A DNA stretch of 64,000 nucleotides from positions 16,379,038 to 16,443,037 of the forward strand of contig CM051016.1 of assembly GCA_027704905.1 (NCBI GenBank), written 5' to 3'. The DNA comes from Muraenolepis orangiensis. Its lineage: Eukaryota; Chordata; Actinopteri; Gadiformes; Muraenolepididae. The position numbers and the translations under genes were made by a program. The notes beneath the pieces were generated by a model. It was given only the letters and a program-made list of their open reading frames with translations, did not search any database and had not been told where the DNA came from. This document shows, in pieces, positions 1 to 27,690 of this stretch (positions are counted from its first letter, which is position 1; every line of letters starts with the position of its first letter).

Positions 1-1321
1 AGTAGTAGAAAGTAAAAAAGAAAAGTAAAATAAAGTAGTAATAGTTTATAAAACGATACAAAATAAAGTCTAACTCTCTAGTCCTTCCATAAAAAATCAT
101 GTATACAAAATGTTCTTTTATATAAAGCTTAATAGGTCAGAAAGTTTCCAAAAAACTCAAATACTCGAAATACTAGAAATATGCATGAAAAAGGATTCGA
201 TCCAATTTAATACTTTCTTCCGATTAGCCTAAGTTTTTTTTTAACAAGCCACAAGTCCGCTGCAGTGATCTAGGCCTTGGAACTTAAATGTTCTGTCTAA
301 CCGTCTTACGCTACGATGAATGTCAAATAGCAAACTCTTGTTCCCTTGTCAGTTTCCTTCCTTGTTCTTTGTGCAATGGGAAGTGGCAACATTGGTTGAC
401 CCACTTCCTGTGGTCTAAACTGAGGTTGTCACGGTGAGGCTGAGGCATATTGAATTAAGAAAGGAGGCGAGTTCACTGGAAAACATTCATTACTTAGACA
501 ACAGTTGCTGGTGACACATGGCAAAATCATGGCCACTTGTTTTGACTGCGGAACGACAGCAAATGGGTCAGGGTTACTTCAGAGCTTCTAGCAGCACAAT
601 TGAGTGAGCTAGGCCGGGGTCCTGCTGGCCTACTGGACAACAATCTACTGCTCCTACACGTCCTGGAGCCTTCATGCTCACTCTATCATCGCCACATGCT
701 ACATTTAGGGCATGTTGATATTCTCCTTTGGAGTTGTGCGTTCATTTCACTTCAGTGAACTTCACCAATTCAAGTGGGTGAAATTCAATACACTGCAATA
801 TCTCTGTTCACACATGGAGTCACATAAAGATAGGATGATGTTGTGATATATATGTATTAGAAATACAATACATGTTTGAAGGCATACAATCTGGGGTGGA
901 GGTGTTTAAATACGTTATTGTTATTGTTTGCATAGAGGGCAGGGAGAGATAATTCAGTAAGACGTGCAGGTTACATTTGCTGCATTATGAGCCTACTTTT
1001 AAGTTACGTAGTATGAAAGGTGTTTTGAAATAAGACAATTGAAGCACTTCGTAACTAATAAAAAAGTTTATACTACAGGCATACTGTTGTCCAGCTGGTA
1101 CCCTCATCATAGACCGTAATAAACATTGTAAAACAAAAAAAAGATATTGCTTGCTTGCTCTCTCTCTCTCTCTCTCACCGTCTCTCTCGCTCTCACCGTC
1201 TCTCTGAAGGGCAGTGGTGGTGGAGAAAAAGACACAGGTCCAATAAGTCCCCCCCTCTCCGCTCCCCACTTGGCGTAACGTCTAAAATACACATTAACCC
1301 AGGATCCAGCCGCTTTCCTCC
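1..1321. other. 3' flank and 3' UTR side of nol10; no other gene seen
   Basis: This stretch follows the nol10 stop codon on the minus strand. I see no coding region in it. It holds a short CT-rich run near 1156-1200 and AT-rich unique-looking sequence. No AATAAA signal is visible on the minus strand close to the stop codon, so the end of the transcript cannot be placed. Confidence 0.5.
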
Positions 1322-16371
<15,050 letters not shown>

Positions 16372-16986
16372 TTTAGATATAGAATAACAGTCAGGTTACG
16401 CATAACAATAAACAAATCCAATCCTGGCTGAATCCACGTTGTAACTCCAGAGCAAAACAGGAAGTTGTAGGGCACGTAGCCAAACAGGTCCGTGTGGAAA
16501 CATGCTGCACAGATTATTGTTCCTGGTCCCAAACTGGTCGACTTGGACTTATTCTCGAACAACAAAACAATTTAAAAGCTGCATATAGTTTACACGTTGG
16601 ACGCCACTAAGCGCCAGAAGAACTGTAAAAACTATGAAAATGTTTAACTGTTTAAGGGTTATTATGATGAGGCCTTTTCTGTAATATTTGTTGGCATACT
16701 AATTGTTATTGTTTTTACCTGGCTGTTATGTGGGCTATCTTTATTTTTTGGAATGGTAACTGGCCTAGAATTCTGTTAATTGTTATATTTGTTGTCTTCG
16801 AAACACAAAACGGAACATAGCGGAGCGTCAAAAAGGCTCGCACTACGGCAAATCACAAGCAACAAAATAGCTCTAGAACGCCCCCTGCTGGGAACATAAC
16901 TTACTCCCTTCCAACAGTAAAAAGTAAAGGCCCATATTTGAATGAAATTATAATATTTAGTTATCATTAAATATTCAGTCTGCACA
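16372..16986. other. nol10 5' UTR and upstream flank
   Basis: Sequence upstream of the nol10 start codon. No TATA box or clear core promoter motif was picked out and no other gene is visible. The transcription start cannot be placed. Confidence 0.4.
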
Positions 16987-18111
16987 CCACTAACCCTAAC
17001 CCAACACTAACCCTATACAACACTAACCCTATACAACACTAACCCTATACAACACTAACCCTAAACAACACTAACCCTATACAACACTAACCCTATACAA
17101 CACTAACCCTAACCCAACACTAACCCTATACAACACTAACCCTAAACAACACTAACCCTATACAACACTAACCCTATACAACACTAACCCTAAACAACAC
17201 TAACCCTATACAACACTAACCCTAAACAACACTAACCCTATACAACACTAACCATATACAACACTAACCCTAACCCAACACTAACCCTATACAACACTAA
17301 CCATAACCCAACACTAACCCTATACAACACTAACCCTATACAACACTAACCCTAAACAACACTAACCCTATACAACACTAACCCTAAACAACACTAACCC
17401 TATACAACACTAACCCTAAACAACACTAACCCTATACATTACTAACCATATACAACACTAACCCTAACCCAACACTAACCCTATACAACACGAACCATAA
17501 CCCAACACTAACCCTATACAACACTAACCCTAACCCAACACTAAGCCTATACAACACTAACCCTATACAACACTAACCCTAACCCAACACTAACCCTAAC
17601 CCAACACTAACCCTATACAACACTAACCCTGTACAACACTAACCCTAAACAACACTAACCCTATACAACACTAACCCTATTCAACACTAACCCTATACAA
17701 CACTAACCCTATACAACACTAACCCGAAACAACACTAACCCTATACAACACTAACCCTATACAACACTAACCATATACAACACTAACCCTAACCCAACAC
17801 TAACCCTATACAACACTAACCCTAACCCAACACTAACCCTATACAACACTAACCCTAACCCAACACTAACCCTATACAACACTAACCCTAACCCAACACT
17901 AAGCCTATACAACACTAAGCCTATACAACACTAACCCTATACAACACTAACCCTAACCCAACACTAACCCTATACAACACTAACACTAACCCAACACTAA
18001 CCCTAACCCAACACTAACCCTATACAACACTAACCCTATACAACACTAACCCAAACCCAACACTAACCCTATACAACACTAACCCTAACCCAACACTAAC
18101 CCTATACAACA
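16987..18111. repeat. Telomere-like 16/17 bp satellite
   Basis: About 70 tandem copies of a 16 bp unit aaccctatacaacact, mixed with 17 bp variants aaccctaacccaacact that contain the vertebrate telomere motif CCCTAA. It lies between nol10 and the V-ATPase-like exon. Confidence 0.97.
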
Positions 18112-18944
18112 GGCCAATTCCAGGTGTTCAAATGAACCAGGAGGCTACAGTCACAAGAAACCAAGAAAGTGATAACCACCTGGTGACCTGATTTTCATCG
18201 GAACTTAGCAGAAGGAGTATCATTAAAGATGTAAATAATATCATTTGACTAACGCGTTGACACAGAAGCGCACAGAAACGGTCAAATGCCCAAATTGATC
18301 GGCGCAGGACTGCTATGAAGTACAATTACGTCTAAATATTTACAATTTAGAGCTTTTGTGTGCGTTGTTTAATTGTGTTTAATATTTGTGACGTGTGAAC
18401 ATATAACGTGTGGCTATTTAAATGGAACTTTGCAACTTTTATGTACCCATCGATGACAAAAGTGAGGAAGGTAGCTTATGTGTGTGTCATCCTTAGGCAC
18501 TTCATTAAGAACCTTGACCATTCACGAGACTCGTTTGCTCAAGGTCAGATCCTCGGTTCTACTGTGCTTCACACCACGCAAGTGTTGTTTTTGTAGTCCC
18601 GTATGACCTTAGGTCAGAGTAGATGGAGTGGTTGAGGGTGTTTGGTGTCCTCCTTCAGTAGCAACTCATTTCCAACTCATTTTCAATTTGGGTCGGGATC
18701 ATCAACACACGCTTCAGATTGTTTTCAGGGTGGTTCCTCAAATGAAAACACATGAAAATAGACTAAAGCCATCATCTGCTGTAACCAGGTGATGGGAACA
18801 CCCACCACCCAACCTCCCTCATGTGATTCAATACAGTTAATAACTTAGTGAGAGACATTATGAATACAATGCTATTGCTCTGTTTCCTGGTCTCAGTTCC
18901 TAATAGACTTTCCATAGGCATTCAACTGTAATGTCCCTCCCCAG
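18112..18944. other. Non-coding stretch between satellite and V-ATPase-like exon
   Basis: No coding exon recognised. In particular, the expected first exons of a V-ATPase subunit C gene are not visible here. Confidence 0.4.
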
Positions 18945-19012
18945 GTGGGGACCCTGGACAACCTGCTCAGTGTGTCAGATAACCTCTCTCAGCTCGACAC
19001 TCTTACAGAAAG
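18945..19012 (+). CDS. atp6v1c2: Single exon similar to V-type ATPase subunit C (ATP6V1C2-like)
   Basis: Preceded by ccctccccag and followed by gtaaaa, this 68-base exon reads VGTLDNLLSVSDNLSQLDTL then TE and a split AG codon. That matches the conserved VGTLDxLxxLSDxLxKLDxxxE block of the peripheral-stalk V1 subunit C, and the vertebrate exon ends at the same split codon. In human, ATP6V1C2 lies next to NOL10 in head-to-head orientation, and the same arrangement is seen here. No flanking exons could be recognised: the next open stretch (19186) is in the wrong phase. It may be one exon of a gene with divergent or distant exons, or a relic. Confidence 0.5.
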
Positions 19013-19185
19013 GTAAAACAATCACATGAGTGAATAACACTTTGTGTACATAATGTGAGTGGTGGAGTAGACTGTCTCTACCCCCCCTTCCATCAGGTGA
19101 CCAATGCTTATCTAACCTAGATACTACGTTGATTTGGTCCTTTTCATTTGGGCTGGGAACTTGGGTGCTAACTTGGGTTCTAATC
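19013..19185. other. Putative intron sequence
   Basis: Short non-coding interval after the V-ATPase-like exon; nothing recognised. Confidence 0.3.
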
Positions 19186-19440
19186 AGCCAGAATGAGTGC
19201 TGGTGTAAAAGGAGTTAAAGGAGATCGCAAACAAGGTGCACCTCATGCTGGAGGACATGGAGAGCGACCCCCCCCCCCCCCCGCGCGCGTCCCGCTCGGA
19301 GCGGGGCCACAGCTTCCTCTGGAAGATGATGGAGAAGCAATCAGCAAAGGGTACTCGAGACGGCGGCCATTCATGAGGTGGAGCAGATGGAGTTGAAGTC
19401 GGGAAGGAGCGACACTCCCGACGACACGCAGCGATGAGTG
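19186..19440 (+). other. Exon-like open island, unassigned
   Basis: One frame reads ELKEIANKVHLMLEDMESD and then runs into a poly-C/GCGC tract coding for proline. It could be helical and faintly resembles the segment that follows VGTLD in V-ATPase C, but its phase does not join the exon at 18945. A second frame ends EVEQMELKSGRSDTPDDTQR and a stop at 19436. A (GATGAT)n run follows at 19441-19480. I do not recognise a gene. Confidence 0.2.
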
Positions 19441-19960
19441 ATGATGCTGATGATGATGATGCTGATGATGATGATGATCAAGTACTGTGTTGATAGTGCT
19501 GTCTTTATGAGCTGTTTATCTGTTGGGATTCAACTCAATATTGTGCATTCCTCTGTGTCTTAGCCCATACTATGTATTTACGTTTTTAAGTTATACGCTT
19601 TATAAATTGAAAACACCTGGAACACTGTATGCTAACATCTGATATGTGTTACATTGTTATGTCTACAAAACAAAGTAGCATGAAAATACTTAATTTACTG
19701 AGTTTTTAGTCCGTGGTAGGCTCTTTGTTTACTCAAAACCCAGTTAAGATTGTCCTGTGGTTTTGCAATATTTTCATCAGTAAAATAAAGAAAAACAATA
19801 TGTGTAGTTAATGTGTGTGTGTGTGTGTGCAGGCTGTTCTCATAAACGATACGTAGGATTCCCTATGAAAAAACAGTGCACTTTGTTACGTAGGAAATCG
19901 TACGTATCAACCCAGTGCGCATGTGCGAACTTCTGCAGCTATAATGTCAAGCATTAAAAA
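19441..19960. other. GAT repeat and AT-rich non-coding sequence
   Basis: Short (GAT)n run at 19441-19480, a TG run near 19812, otherwise AT-rich sequence without recognisable features. Confidence 0.4.
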
Positions 19961-19964
19961 ATAG

Positions 19965-20130
19965 TGGATGACCCCTCTCACCCCAACCATGGACTGTTTG
20001 CCCTCCTCCCCTCCGGGAGGCGCTATAGAAACCTTTGTTCCAAGTCAAGCAGGCTTAGGAACAGCTTCTTCCCCTCAGCTGTCATCTCCCTGAACTCTGC
20101 ACCACGAAGACAGCCCCCACCCCTGCTGTG
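19965..20130 (+). mobile_element. Rex1/CR1-like LINE, C-terminal fragment
   Basis: Nearly the same DNA as 59398-59556. It encodes the end of a reverse transcriptase ORF (DDPSHPNHGLFALLPSGRR-type sequence). The 5' part is missing. Confidence 0.7.
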
Positions 20131-20154
20131 AGGTATGTGAGGTCACATACCTCA

Positions 20155-20247
20155 CATACACGCACCCGCACACACCCACATGCGCACCCGCACACACCCA
20201 CATGCGCACCCGCACACACCCACATGCGCACCCGCACACACCCACAT
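20155..20247. repeat. 22 bp minisatellite (CGCACCCGCACACACCCACATG)
   Basis: About four copies of a 22 bp unit that begins cgcacccgcacacac. Confidence 0.9.
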
Positions 20248-21146
20248 TGTTTGTAGCAGAATTTGCAGCAACCAAACTATTAAACATGATCACATATGAC
20301 CCCTGCATGTACAGTTGTACATACACTCAGGAAACAGCTTTAGCAAATAACTACCACCATCACAACACCACCTCCATCATCACCACCAACCCCTCTCATC
20401 TGCAAACACATCACCTCCACCACCACCACCCTTATCTCTAATCTTCACCATGGGATTCTAGTGGGAGGGATCCCACGATCCCATGCCCTTCAGAACCCTT
20501 TGTGGAGGTTGTTGTGTGTATGTGTGTGTGTGTATATACAGACATACACACGGAGATTGAATAGCTTTATACACTGTATGGTTACTCTACACATGCACCT
20601 TGATTTTCTTACTGCCTAAAACCAACAAAAAAAGCCCAAAGCAAGCTTTCAAATAGCCAATGCTTTTCTGTTGTCATGGTTGCCGTCTATAAATAACAGC
20701 CATTATATGCATTATATCAGGCTCAATGAACTTCACCCTCTGACAGGAACATGGTTACTGAGTAAATGCCACATTATGACACATGGCATATTCAGAGGCT
20801 CAGTTTATGTTAACAGCTGGTAAAATATGTTGGAAAATATGCCGCTTGAATCAACGAGAAAAGTTGTTGACCTTCCTTAAGAAAAAACAGATTGATGCAT
20901 GGATTTGCAGTGGAAACACAGGTGGCTTTTGACAACCTCCTTTCAATGATTGACCACGGGAGCTACGCTGTAAAAGCTGCCACCCTGCACCCTGCACCCT
21001 GTACCCTGCACCCTGCACCCTGCACCTTCTAAAGAAAGTGGATTTACCTCTGGGGGAGCACCTCGCTCTCAGTAGGACGCCTGGTCCACATGCCCTCCCC
21101 CGTCTTTCCCCCAATGTTTTTTGGTTTTATCAAAGCGGTGGGAAGA

Positions 21147-21199
<53 letters not shown>

Positions 21200-21586
21200 G
21201 GGGGGGGGGGGGTTAGTCGTGTGAGGGCAGGGGTTAAAAAAAGCTTTCACTCAATAATGTTTTGTTCTAGTTAAATGTTACTGTTAGCAGGAAGCAAAGG
21301 ATTGGCGCTGAGGGGCACTCTGTGAACACATGAAGGTTTAGGTAAGTGGCTATACAACGTGTTAGTGCTTTAACAGAGACACAGACAGACCACTACCTCA
21401 CCCTTAACTCAACCACAAGAAACCACTAGGAAGAGCCAGTGTTAAAGACTATGGGAAAGTTACTTCAACTTACTTGTACGAGGCCAACACACTTTTATTT
21501 AGTAATGGCTAGTCAATTTAGTTTTGCCAGATTCTAAACACTGCCAACTCCTATAAAAATAAAAAATAAACGTTCTGCTGTTATGG

Positions 21587-21633
<47 letters not shown>

Positions 21634-22044
21634 TAACGTTTAACATAAACACGTACCTAAGGAATGTTCGATAGATTTGAACCATAACGGAAAATGAAAC
21701 ATCAAAGACCTGAAAGGAATGACCCTCAGTGCCCTTCTAGAATCTGGAAGAACTAGGAAGTGCTGCACCTGCAGTGGTTATTAATAGCAATTGACAGCAA
21801 CGAGAATACTATGAATGATATATATTTTATAATGGAGAAGAATTGTAACCCCTTTACACGTTACATCACAGCACACCCTGGATGTTAACTTCTGCTGCTG
21901 AAACGGCTGAACATTTTGTACAGCAAAAAATCTCCTCTTTGAGTTAGGCCTACATCATAGATTTGTCTCCTCGCTCGGTGAACGCTTGTCTGAAATAAAA
22001 TGATTATATTGTTGCACAGCTGTTATTGACACTGTGATGTCATT
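20248..22044. other. Non-coding region with simple repeats
   Basis: Contains (ACCCTGC)n at about 20980-21026, a TG run plus G12 tract at 21150-21212, and (TA)n at 21591-21631. No gene or complete element recognised. Confidence 0.5.
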
Positions 22045-23060
22045 TGCTACAATGGGATGCTTACTCCCTGTTCCCTCTCGCAGTATGACTTTTTAAAACA
22101 ATACTATAAAAAATACTATATACAATAAAAATGAACATAAAAAGAACAATACAGTGATGGATGATATTTACATAATATACATAATATTTGAAAGCACATT
22201 GTCACTCCCCACAACCAAGCCCCTCCAACGCATCCAGAACGCAGCATTTGGTATTCAACCTACCAAAATTCTCCCACGTGACCCCTCTCTTCCGCGATCT
22301 CCACTGGCTTCCGGTAAATGCTTGCATCAAGTTCAAGACTCTGGTGCTGACCTTTAGGGCAGTCAATGGAACTGCCCCAGCCTACCTCCAGGCATTGGTC
22401 AAACCCTACATCCCAGCCAGAGCGCTCCGCTCAACTTCTGCCAGGCGACTTGTTCGACCTTCACTGATGACAACCAAGCATCGCTCGTCCAAGACCCAGC
22501 TCTTCACGGCTCTGACTCCACAGTGGTGGAATGAACTCCCGTCTCATGTCAGGATGGCAGAGTCCCTCGCCAGCTTCCGCAAGAGACTCAAGACCCACCT
22601 GTTCAGAGTCCACCTGGACTCTCCATGAACCCTCCTTCTCCTTTGTGAACCCCTAACTTGCTTAAGTCCTGACATTAATAGCTCTTAGCATGTATATCTT
22701 AGTATATTCTAGCAAGTGTATATCCTTAATGTTGTTAACACGCTCTTATCACAGCTACTTAAGCAGGTGATCTGGCAATACGAAATTATGTTCGCGTACC
22801 TCAGCGTTATGCTATTGTCTACTTCAACAAAAGTACACCTTGTAAGTCGCTTTGGATAAAAGCGTCTGCCAAATGCCCTAAATGTAAATGTAAATGTAAT
22901 GAGTCCAGAAAGTCTAGAAAATTATAATATTGTAATGTTATCAATGTTATGATAGTGGCAGCACTCCTAGCAGTTCAGTAGGCCTACTGCCTGTGGATAA
23001 AAACGATCCTTAAACCTGGTAGTTCTTGTACGGATGCTGACAATTGTATCCCAATTGAAA
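22045..23060 (-). mobile_element. Rex1/CR1-like LINE 3' UTR, interrupted by an L2 copy
   Basis: Antisense 3' tail sequence at 22045-22175 (gggatgcttactccctgttcc, actatatacaataaaa) resumes at about 22905 (gagtccagaaagtctagaaa ... cctgtggataaaaacgatcc). The same tail is seen at 27330-27680, 29520-29880 and 55345-55675. The L2 between the two parts was inserted later. Confidence 0.6.
22176..22900 (+). mobile_element. L2-type LINE, 3' end of ORF2
   Basis: Codes, with one frameshift near 22290, for the L2 reverse-transcriptase C-terminus. Recognisable pieces are LHWLPVNACIKFKTLVLTF and TALTPQWWNELPSHVRMAES. The stop is at about 22626. The typical tail follows: gtaagtcgctttggataaaa, then (TGTAAA)n. 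It is 5' truncated, as is usual for dead copies. Confidence 0.85.
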
Positions 23061-24700
23061 TTGTTTCAATGGATAAAGTGCCTCATTGGCATAATCCCAT
23101 TGACCTCTATGGGAAATTCCTCTTACCATTGATGGCCAATGCAGTGCAATCACGTCAATGAATTGATGGGCGGCAGCCTATCAAAAGCGGCTTTATAACA
23201 AAGCACAAAGGTTCCCACGGTGCTATCTCTCCATGGGGGGTCTTCTCGCGCGTCTACTTTGTCTTCCAATGCCCTCTCAGTCTCTTGTGACCAACACCTG
23301 GGTGTAAACTCAAATTACCTTAACACCTTAAAGACAAGGATATTGAACTGTACACAAGTAAAGTAGCCTTCATGAGATGGCTACATGCAGCCTGGAGCTT
23401 TCAAATATTCCAATATATAAGCTTTAGATTCATGTTCATAGGCCTTTCATAAAAAATCACATATTGTGTAATGTTTCCCAAAGTTGCAAACACATTTGCA
23501 TGAATCCTTGGGGGTGTTGAGGTGTAATGCCAATTACGATATAACAACATATCGGGAAATATCGGGAGACGAAACAGGACCCCCGCACATTCGATCCCGA
23601 TCCAGGACAATGTGCATGCTAAATAACGGCAAATCCTAATTCAAATGTCTATTTAATGTTTATGTCCACACCTTCAACCATTTTTTACTTGACAAAGTCC
23701 CAAGTGGCTCTACTCTAATTCAGTCGATGCCGTCAAAAGTATACGAGTGTAAGTTGCTTTAGCTTGGTGATCCTGGCTCAGACAGAGATGGCATCGCCTC
23801 TATGCAGTCATCAAGAATGAGTGTTGTCTTGAGGCCTAATCCACAGAGAGGACTTTCTTAAAGAGTCATCATGTGCAATAAGTATGCTAGATGACCCGAC
23901 CGGCAGCAAGCTTCAAGGCAGGAGTCAATAACCATCAAGCTTTCCAGAGATCAGGTACTGGCACTGTAACTTATAGCACTGACTGAGGCCCCTAAGGAAC
24001 AATCTACATATATTCTCATGTGATAAACCACTATGGACAATTTCTCACGTTCGATTTAGATGTATATGGTATTTGTCATTCATCTGTTTAGCATTACAGA
24101 AAAAAAATTACCTGTAAAAAAGACAACTATATGAGACTGTCTATTCTGATCTATGGGGGAAATAGAATATATTTTAAAAGATGTCCCCTTTTTCACTGCT
24201 GACATACCTCTTCACATCAAAGGTATGTCTTTGACATCTTTACCGGCCATGCAGGAAAATGTTTTACACAACACTCTTGTGCAGTAGACAAATCACACCC
24301 ACGTAGCGTAGAAAAAACCCTATGCTGAAGAATAGCAGGAAGTAATCTATCATTTGAGGTAACCTTTTCAAGATAGCTTCTGCCTTTAAATACCACTTTC
24401 ATTGGTGTGTCACGGCGAGATAATTACCGCTGTCTATCTAACTGTTCAAGTTGACTAACGGGCCTATGCAGAGAGTCTGTTATTACATCAAGCACAAGCC
24501 AAATTTAGCTGTGTTCGCTGTGGGAACTCTTGCTGCCTTATAGGGGAATGCATTTTAGAGTAACATGACTTGTGACTCTCAAGTAGCCTTGACCTTCTCC
24601 TCCAGCCACCCAACACCACAAAGATGATTTCTAGACCAAACCCTGTAGATTCCATGGTTACATAAGATAGTTGAAAAAAATAAATAATAATGTTTCAAAG
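23061..24700. other. No gene or element recognised
   Basis: About 1.6 kb without a supportable open frame, tandem repeat or transposon signature. Confidence 0.4.
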
Positions 24701-25975
24701 ATTTTCGGAGAAGCCATGGAGGACTTTCAGTCGGCACCAAAGCATTTCTGGCCAACAATCCAGCGCCTCAGGAGGGGGAAGTGTGGATCCATCCAAGCTG
24801 TGTACAGTAAGGGTGGGACATTGCTGACCTCAACTGAGGAGGTGATTGGGCGGTGGAAAGAGCACTTTGAGGAACTTCTTAACCCAACTAACCCACCCTC
24901 GGGGTCCCTCGGGAAATACTGTGGGGGGTGCTGCGGGAGTATGGGGTGTGGGGGTCACTTCTGAGGGCCATCCAATCTCTGTAATCCCAAAGCAAGAGCT
25001 GTGTCCGGATTCTCGGTAGTAAGTCGGGCCTGTTCTCAGTGGGTGCTGGCCTTCACCAGGGCTGCGCTTTGTCACCCATCCTGTTTGGGATTTTCATGGC
25101 CAGGGTTTCAGGGCGTAGTCATGGGAGGGGTTTCAGTATGGTGGGCTCAGGATTGAATCGCTGCTGTTTGCAGATGATGTGGTCCTGTTTGCGTCATCAG
25201 TATGTGACCTTCAGCAGTCACTGGATCGGTTTGCAGTGGAGTATGAAGCGGCTGAGATGAGGATCAGCACCTCGTAATCTGAGGCCATGGTTCTCGGCAG
25301 GAAACTGGTGGATTGTCTACTCCAAGTAGGGAGGGAGTCCTTATCCCAAGAGAAGGAGTTTAAGTATCTTGGGGTCTTGTTCTCGAGTGAGGGGAGGATG
25401 GAGCGTGAGGTTAACCAGAGAAAAGGTGCAGCGGAACGATATTGGCTGCCCTTTACCACACCGTTGTAACCAAAAGAGAGCTGAGCCAGAAGGCAAAGCT
25501 CTCGATCTACCGATCAGTCTTTGTCCCTACCCTTACCTATGGTCAGGAACAATGGGTAATGACCGAAAGGACGAGATTGCGAATACAAGCGGCCAAAATG
25601 AGTTTCCTCAGGAGGATGGCTGGTATCTCCCTTAGGGATAGGGTGAGAAGCTCAGTCACTCGGAGTGAAGCCGCTGCTCCTTCACGTAGAAAGGAGCCAG
25701 TTGAGGTGGTTCGGGCATCTAGTAAGGATGCTTCCTGGTCGCCTCCCGAGGGAGATTTTCCAGGCATATCCATCTGGGAAGAGACCACGGGGCAGACCAA
25801 GGTACAGGTGGGATGATTACATCTCCACACTGGTCTGGGAACGCCTCAGGATCCCCCAGTCAAAGCTAGTCGATGTTGCCAGGGAGAGGTACGTTTGGAG
25901 AAGTTTGGAGCTGAAGCTGCTACCTCCGCGACCCGACCACGGATAAGTGGTAGACGATGGATGGATGGATGGACT
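24701..25975 (+). mobile_element. APE-type LINE copy with large internal deletion
   Basis: Closely matches the copy at 51640-54690 but starts inside it (equivalent to 53040). It lacks about 480 bases of the reverse-transcriptase region: sequence coding FEELLNPTN runs straight into the part equivalent to 53700 (cctcgggaaatactgtgg). The catalytic-motif region (cagatgatgtggtcctg) and the C-terminal segment remain, with stops and frameshifts. It ends in an ATGG repeat at 25957-25972. LINE clade not assigned. Confidence 0.85.
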
Positions 25976-25984
25976 TCAACAAAG

Positions 25985-27325
25985 GAAGAAAGAAAGGAAG
26001 GTAAGAGAACAACTTGTCACCAGTAGTCAAAAGTGCATTTCATTTCTAACAAGTCTCCAAGAACTGAACCAGTGCTCAGGTAAAAATACAATAAGTTCAG
26101 GTAAAAGTACAGGAAGGTAAAATTAAAATAAGTTGCCAAACAATATAGAACAATATCTAGAACAATATCTACCTAACAATTTACTTAAATAATCGACTTA
26201 GTAAGACACTAGTAAAAGTGATAAGAGGATATGCTATGAGGAAGGATCCGGGTAGTGTGTCCTGAAGAGATGGGTTTTCCGCCTGCGTTGGAAGATGGGC
26301 AATGACTCTGCAGTCCTGACATCCATGGGGAGTTTTTTCTACAAATTAAGGGCCAGGACAGAGAAGAGCCGTGACTGCGTAGATCGGCCACAAGGGCCTC
26401 TATGCGAGGGGGCAATCAGACGGCCCGAAGAAGCATAGCAAAGTGGACGGGCGTAGATGTAGGGCTTGACCATTGACTGGAGGTAGGATTTAGCTGTTCC
26501 ATTTACTGCCTTGTAGGCTAGCACCAAGGTCTTGAACTGGATACGAGCAGCTACAGGTAGCCAGTGTAGAGACCGAAGGAGGGTAGATATGTGGGAGAAC
26601 TTGGGTCGGTTAAAGTGCAGGCGAGCTGCAGCTTTCTGAATGAGCTCCAGGGTCCTGATGGCAAATGCCGGGGCACCAGCAATGAGGGAGTTACAGTAGT
26701 CCAGCCGGGAGATGACAAGAGCCTGGATGAGCACCTGCGCAGCCTTTTCAGTGAGAAAAGGCAGATTCCTCCTGATGTTGTAGAGGAGGAATCTTCAGGA
26801 GCGTGTCACCGGTGCAATGTTTGCCGAGAGCGACACTTGGTCATCCAGGGTCACACCCAGATTTCTTGTGGTCCAAGTAGGTGTCACCACAGCCTTGTCA
26901 ATGGTGATAGCCAGGTCTCGGTGCGGACAGCCCTTTGCCGGGAAGAACACTAGCTCAGTCTTTTCCAGGTTGAGCTTTAGGTTGTCCGAGGGGGGAAACG
27001 ACAAGACCAGTTGGGACAGTTGAGTCGTCAGCATAGCAGTGGTACGATAAGTCATGGGAGTGGATAACAGAACCAAGGGACGTTGTGTACAGGGAGAAGA
27101 GAAGAGGACCCAGGACAGATCCTTGTGGAACCCCAGTAGTCAGTCTGCGGGGTTCTGACACAGACCCTCCCAGTGCCACCTGGTAGGAGCGACCCGTCAG
27201 GTAGGATGCAAACAAGGAGAGAGCAGAGCCTGAGACACCTATCCCCTCAAGGGTGGAGAGGAGAATCTGGTGGTTCACAGTGTCGAATGCTGCAGACAGG
27301 TCCAGGAGGTCCATAGTGCAGTAAA
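25985..27325 (-). mobile_element. L2-type LINE, reverse transcriptase half
   Basis: On the minus strand, broken frames read DLSAAFDTVNHQILLSTLEG, TTGVPQGSVLGPLLFSLYT, a CYADDST catalytic motif, then LIQALVISRLDYCNSLIAGA and LRSLHWLPVAARIQFKTLV. The usual L2 tail (antisense) is at 25985-26110. It is 5' truncated and pseudogenised. Confidence 0.88.
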
Positions 27326-27690
27326 TTTGATGAGTCCAGATAGTCAAGCCAAGTATGATAGTGTAATGTAATATGGATGACAATGTAATGATAGTAGCAG
27401 GACTCCTAGTGGGTTCAGTAGGTGCACTGCCTGTGGATAAAAACAATCCTTAATCCTGGTAGTTCTTGTATGGATGCTGCAGAACTGGAGACCGGACGGT
27501 AGTGGGGAGAATAGATGGTGCCCAGGGTGGTTGTGGTCCTTAGTGATGGAGATGGCCTTATTCCGACATCTGGTCCTTACAATCTCCTCAATGCATGGAC
27601 ACCCGATAATCTTTTCCACCATCCTCATGACCCTCTGGATGGCTTTCTTGTCCTGCGTAGTGGTGTGTAGAACATAAACATCGGCAATAG
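27326..27690 (-). mobile_element. Rex1/CR1-like LINE, 3' end
   Basis: The minus strand reads the end of a LINE ORF (DHNHPGHHLFSPLPSG, then TTRIKDCFYPQAVHLLNP) plus 3' UTR. The L2 copy at 25985-27325 interrupts its 3' tail. Confidence 0.75.

Noticed and set aside
19193..19396. 67-codon ATG frame as a gene
   Set aside because: It crosses a poly-C/GCGC tract and uses a different frame from the more protein-like ELKEIANKV reading; neither has supported splice joins.
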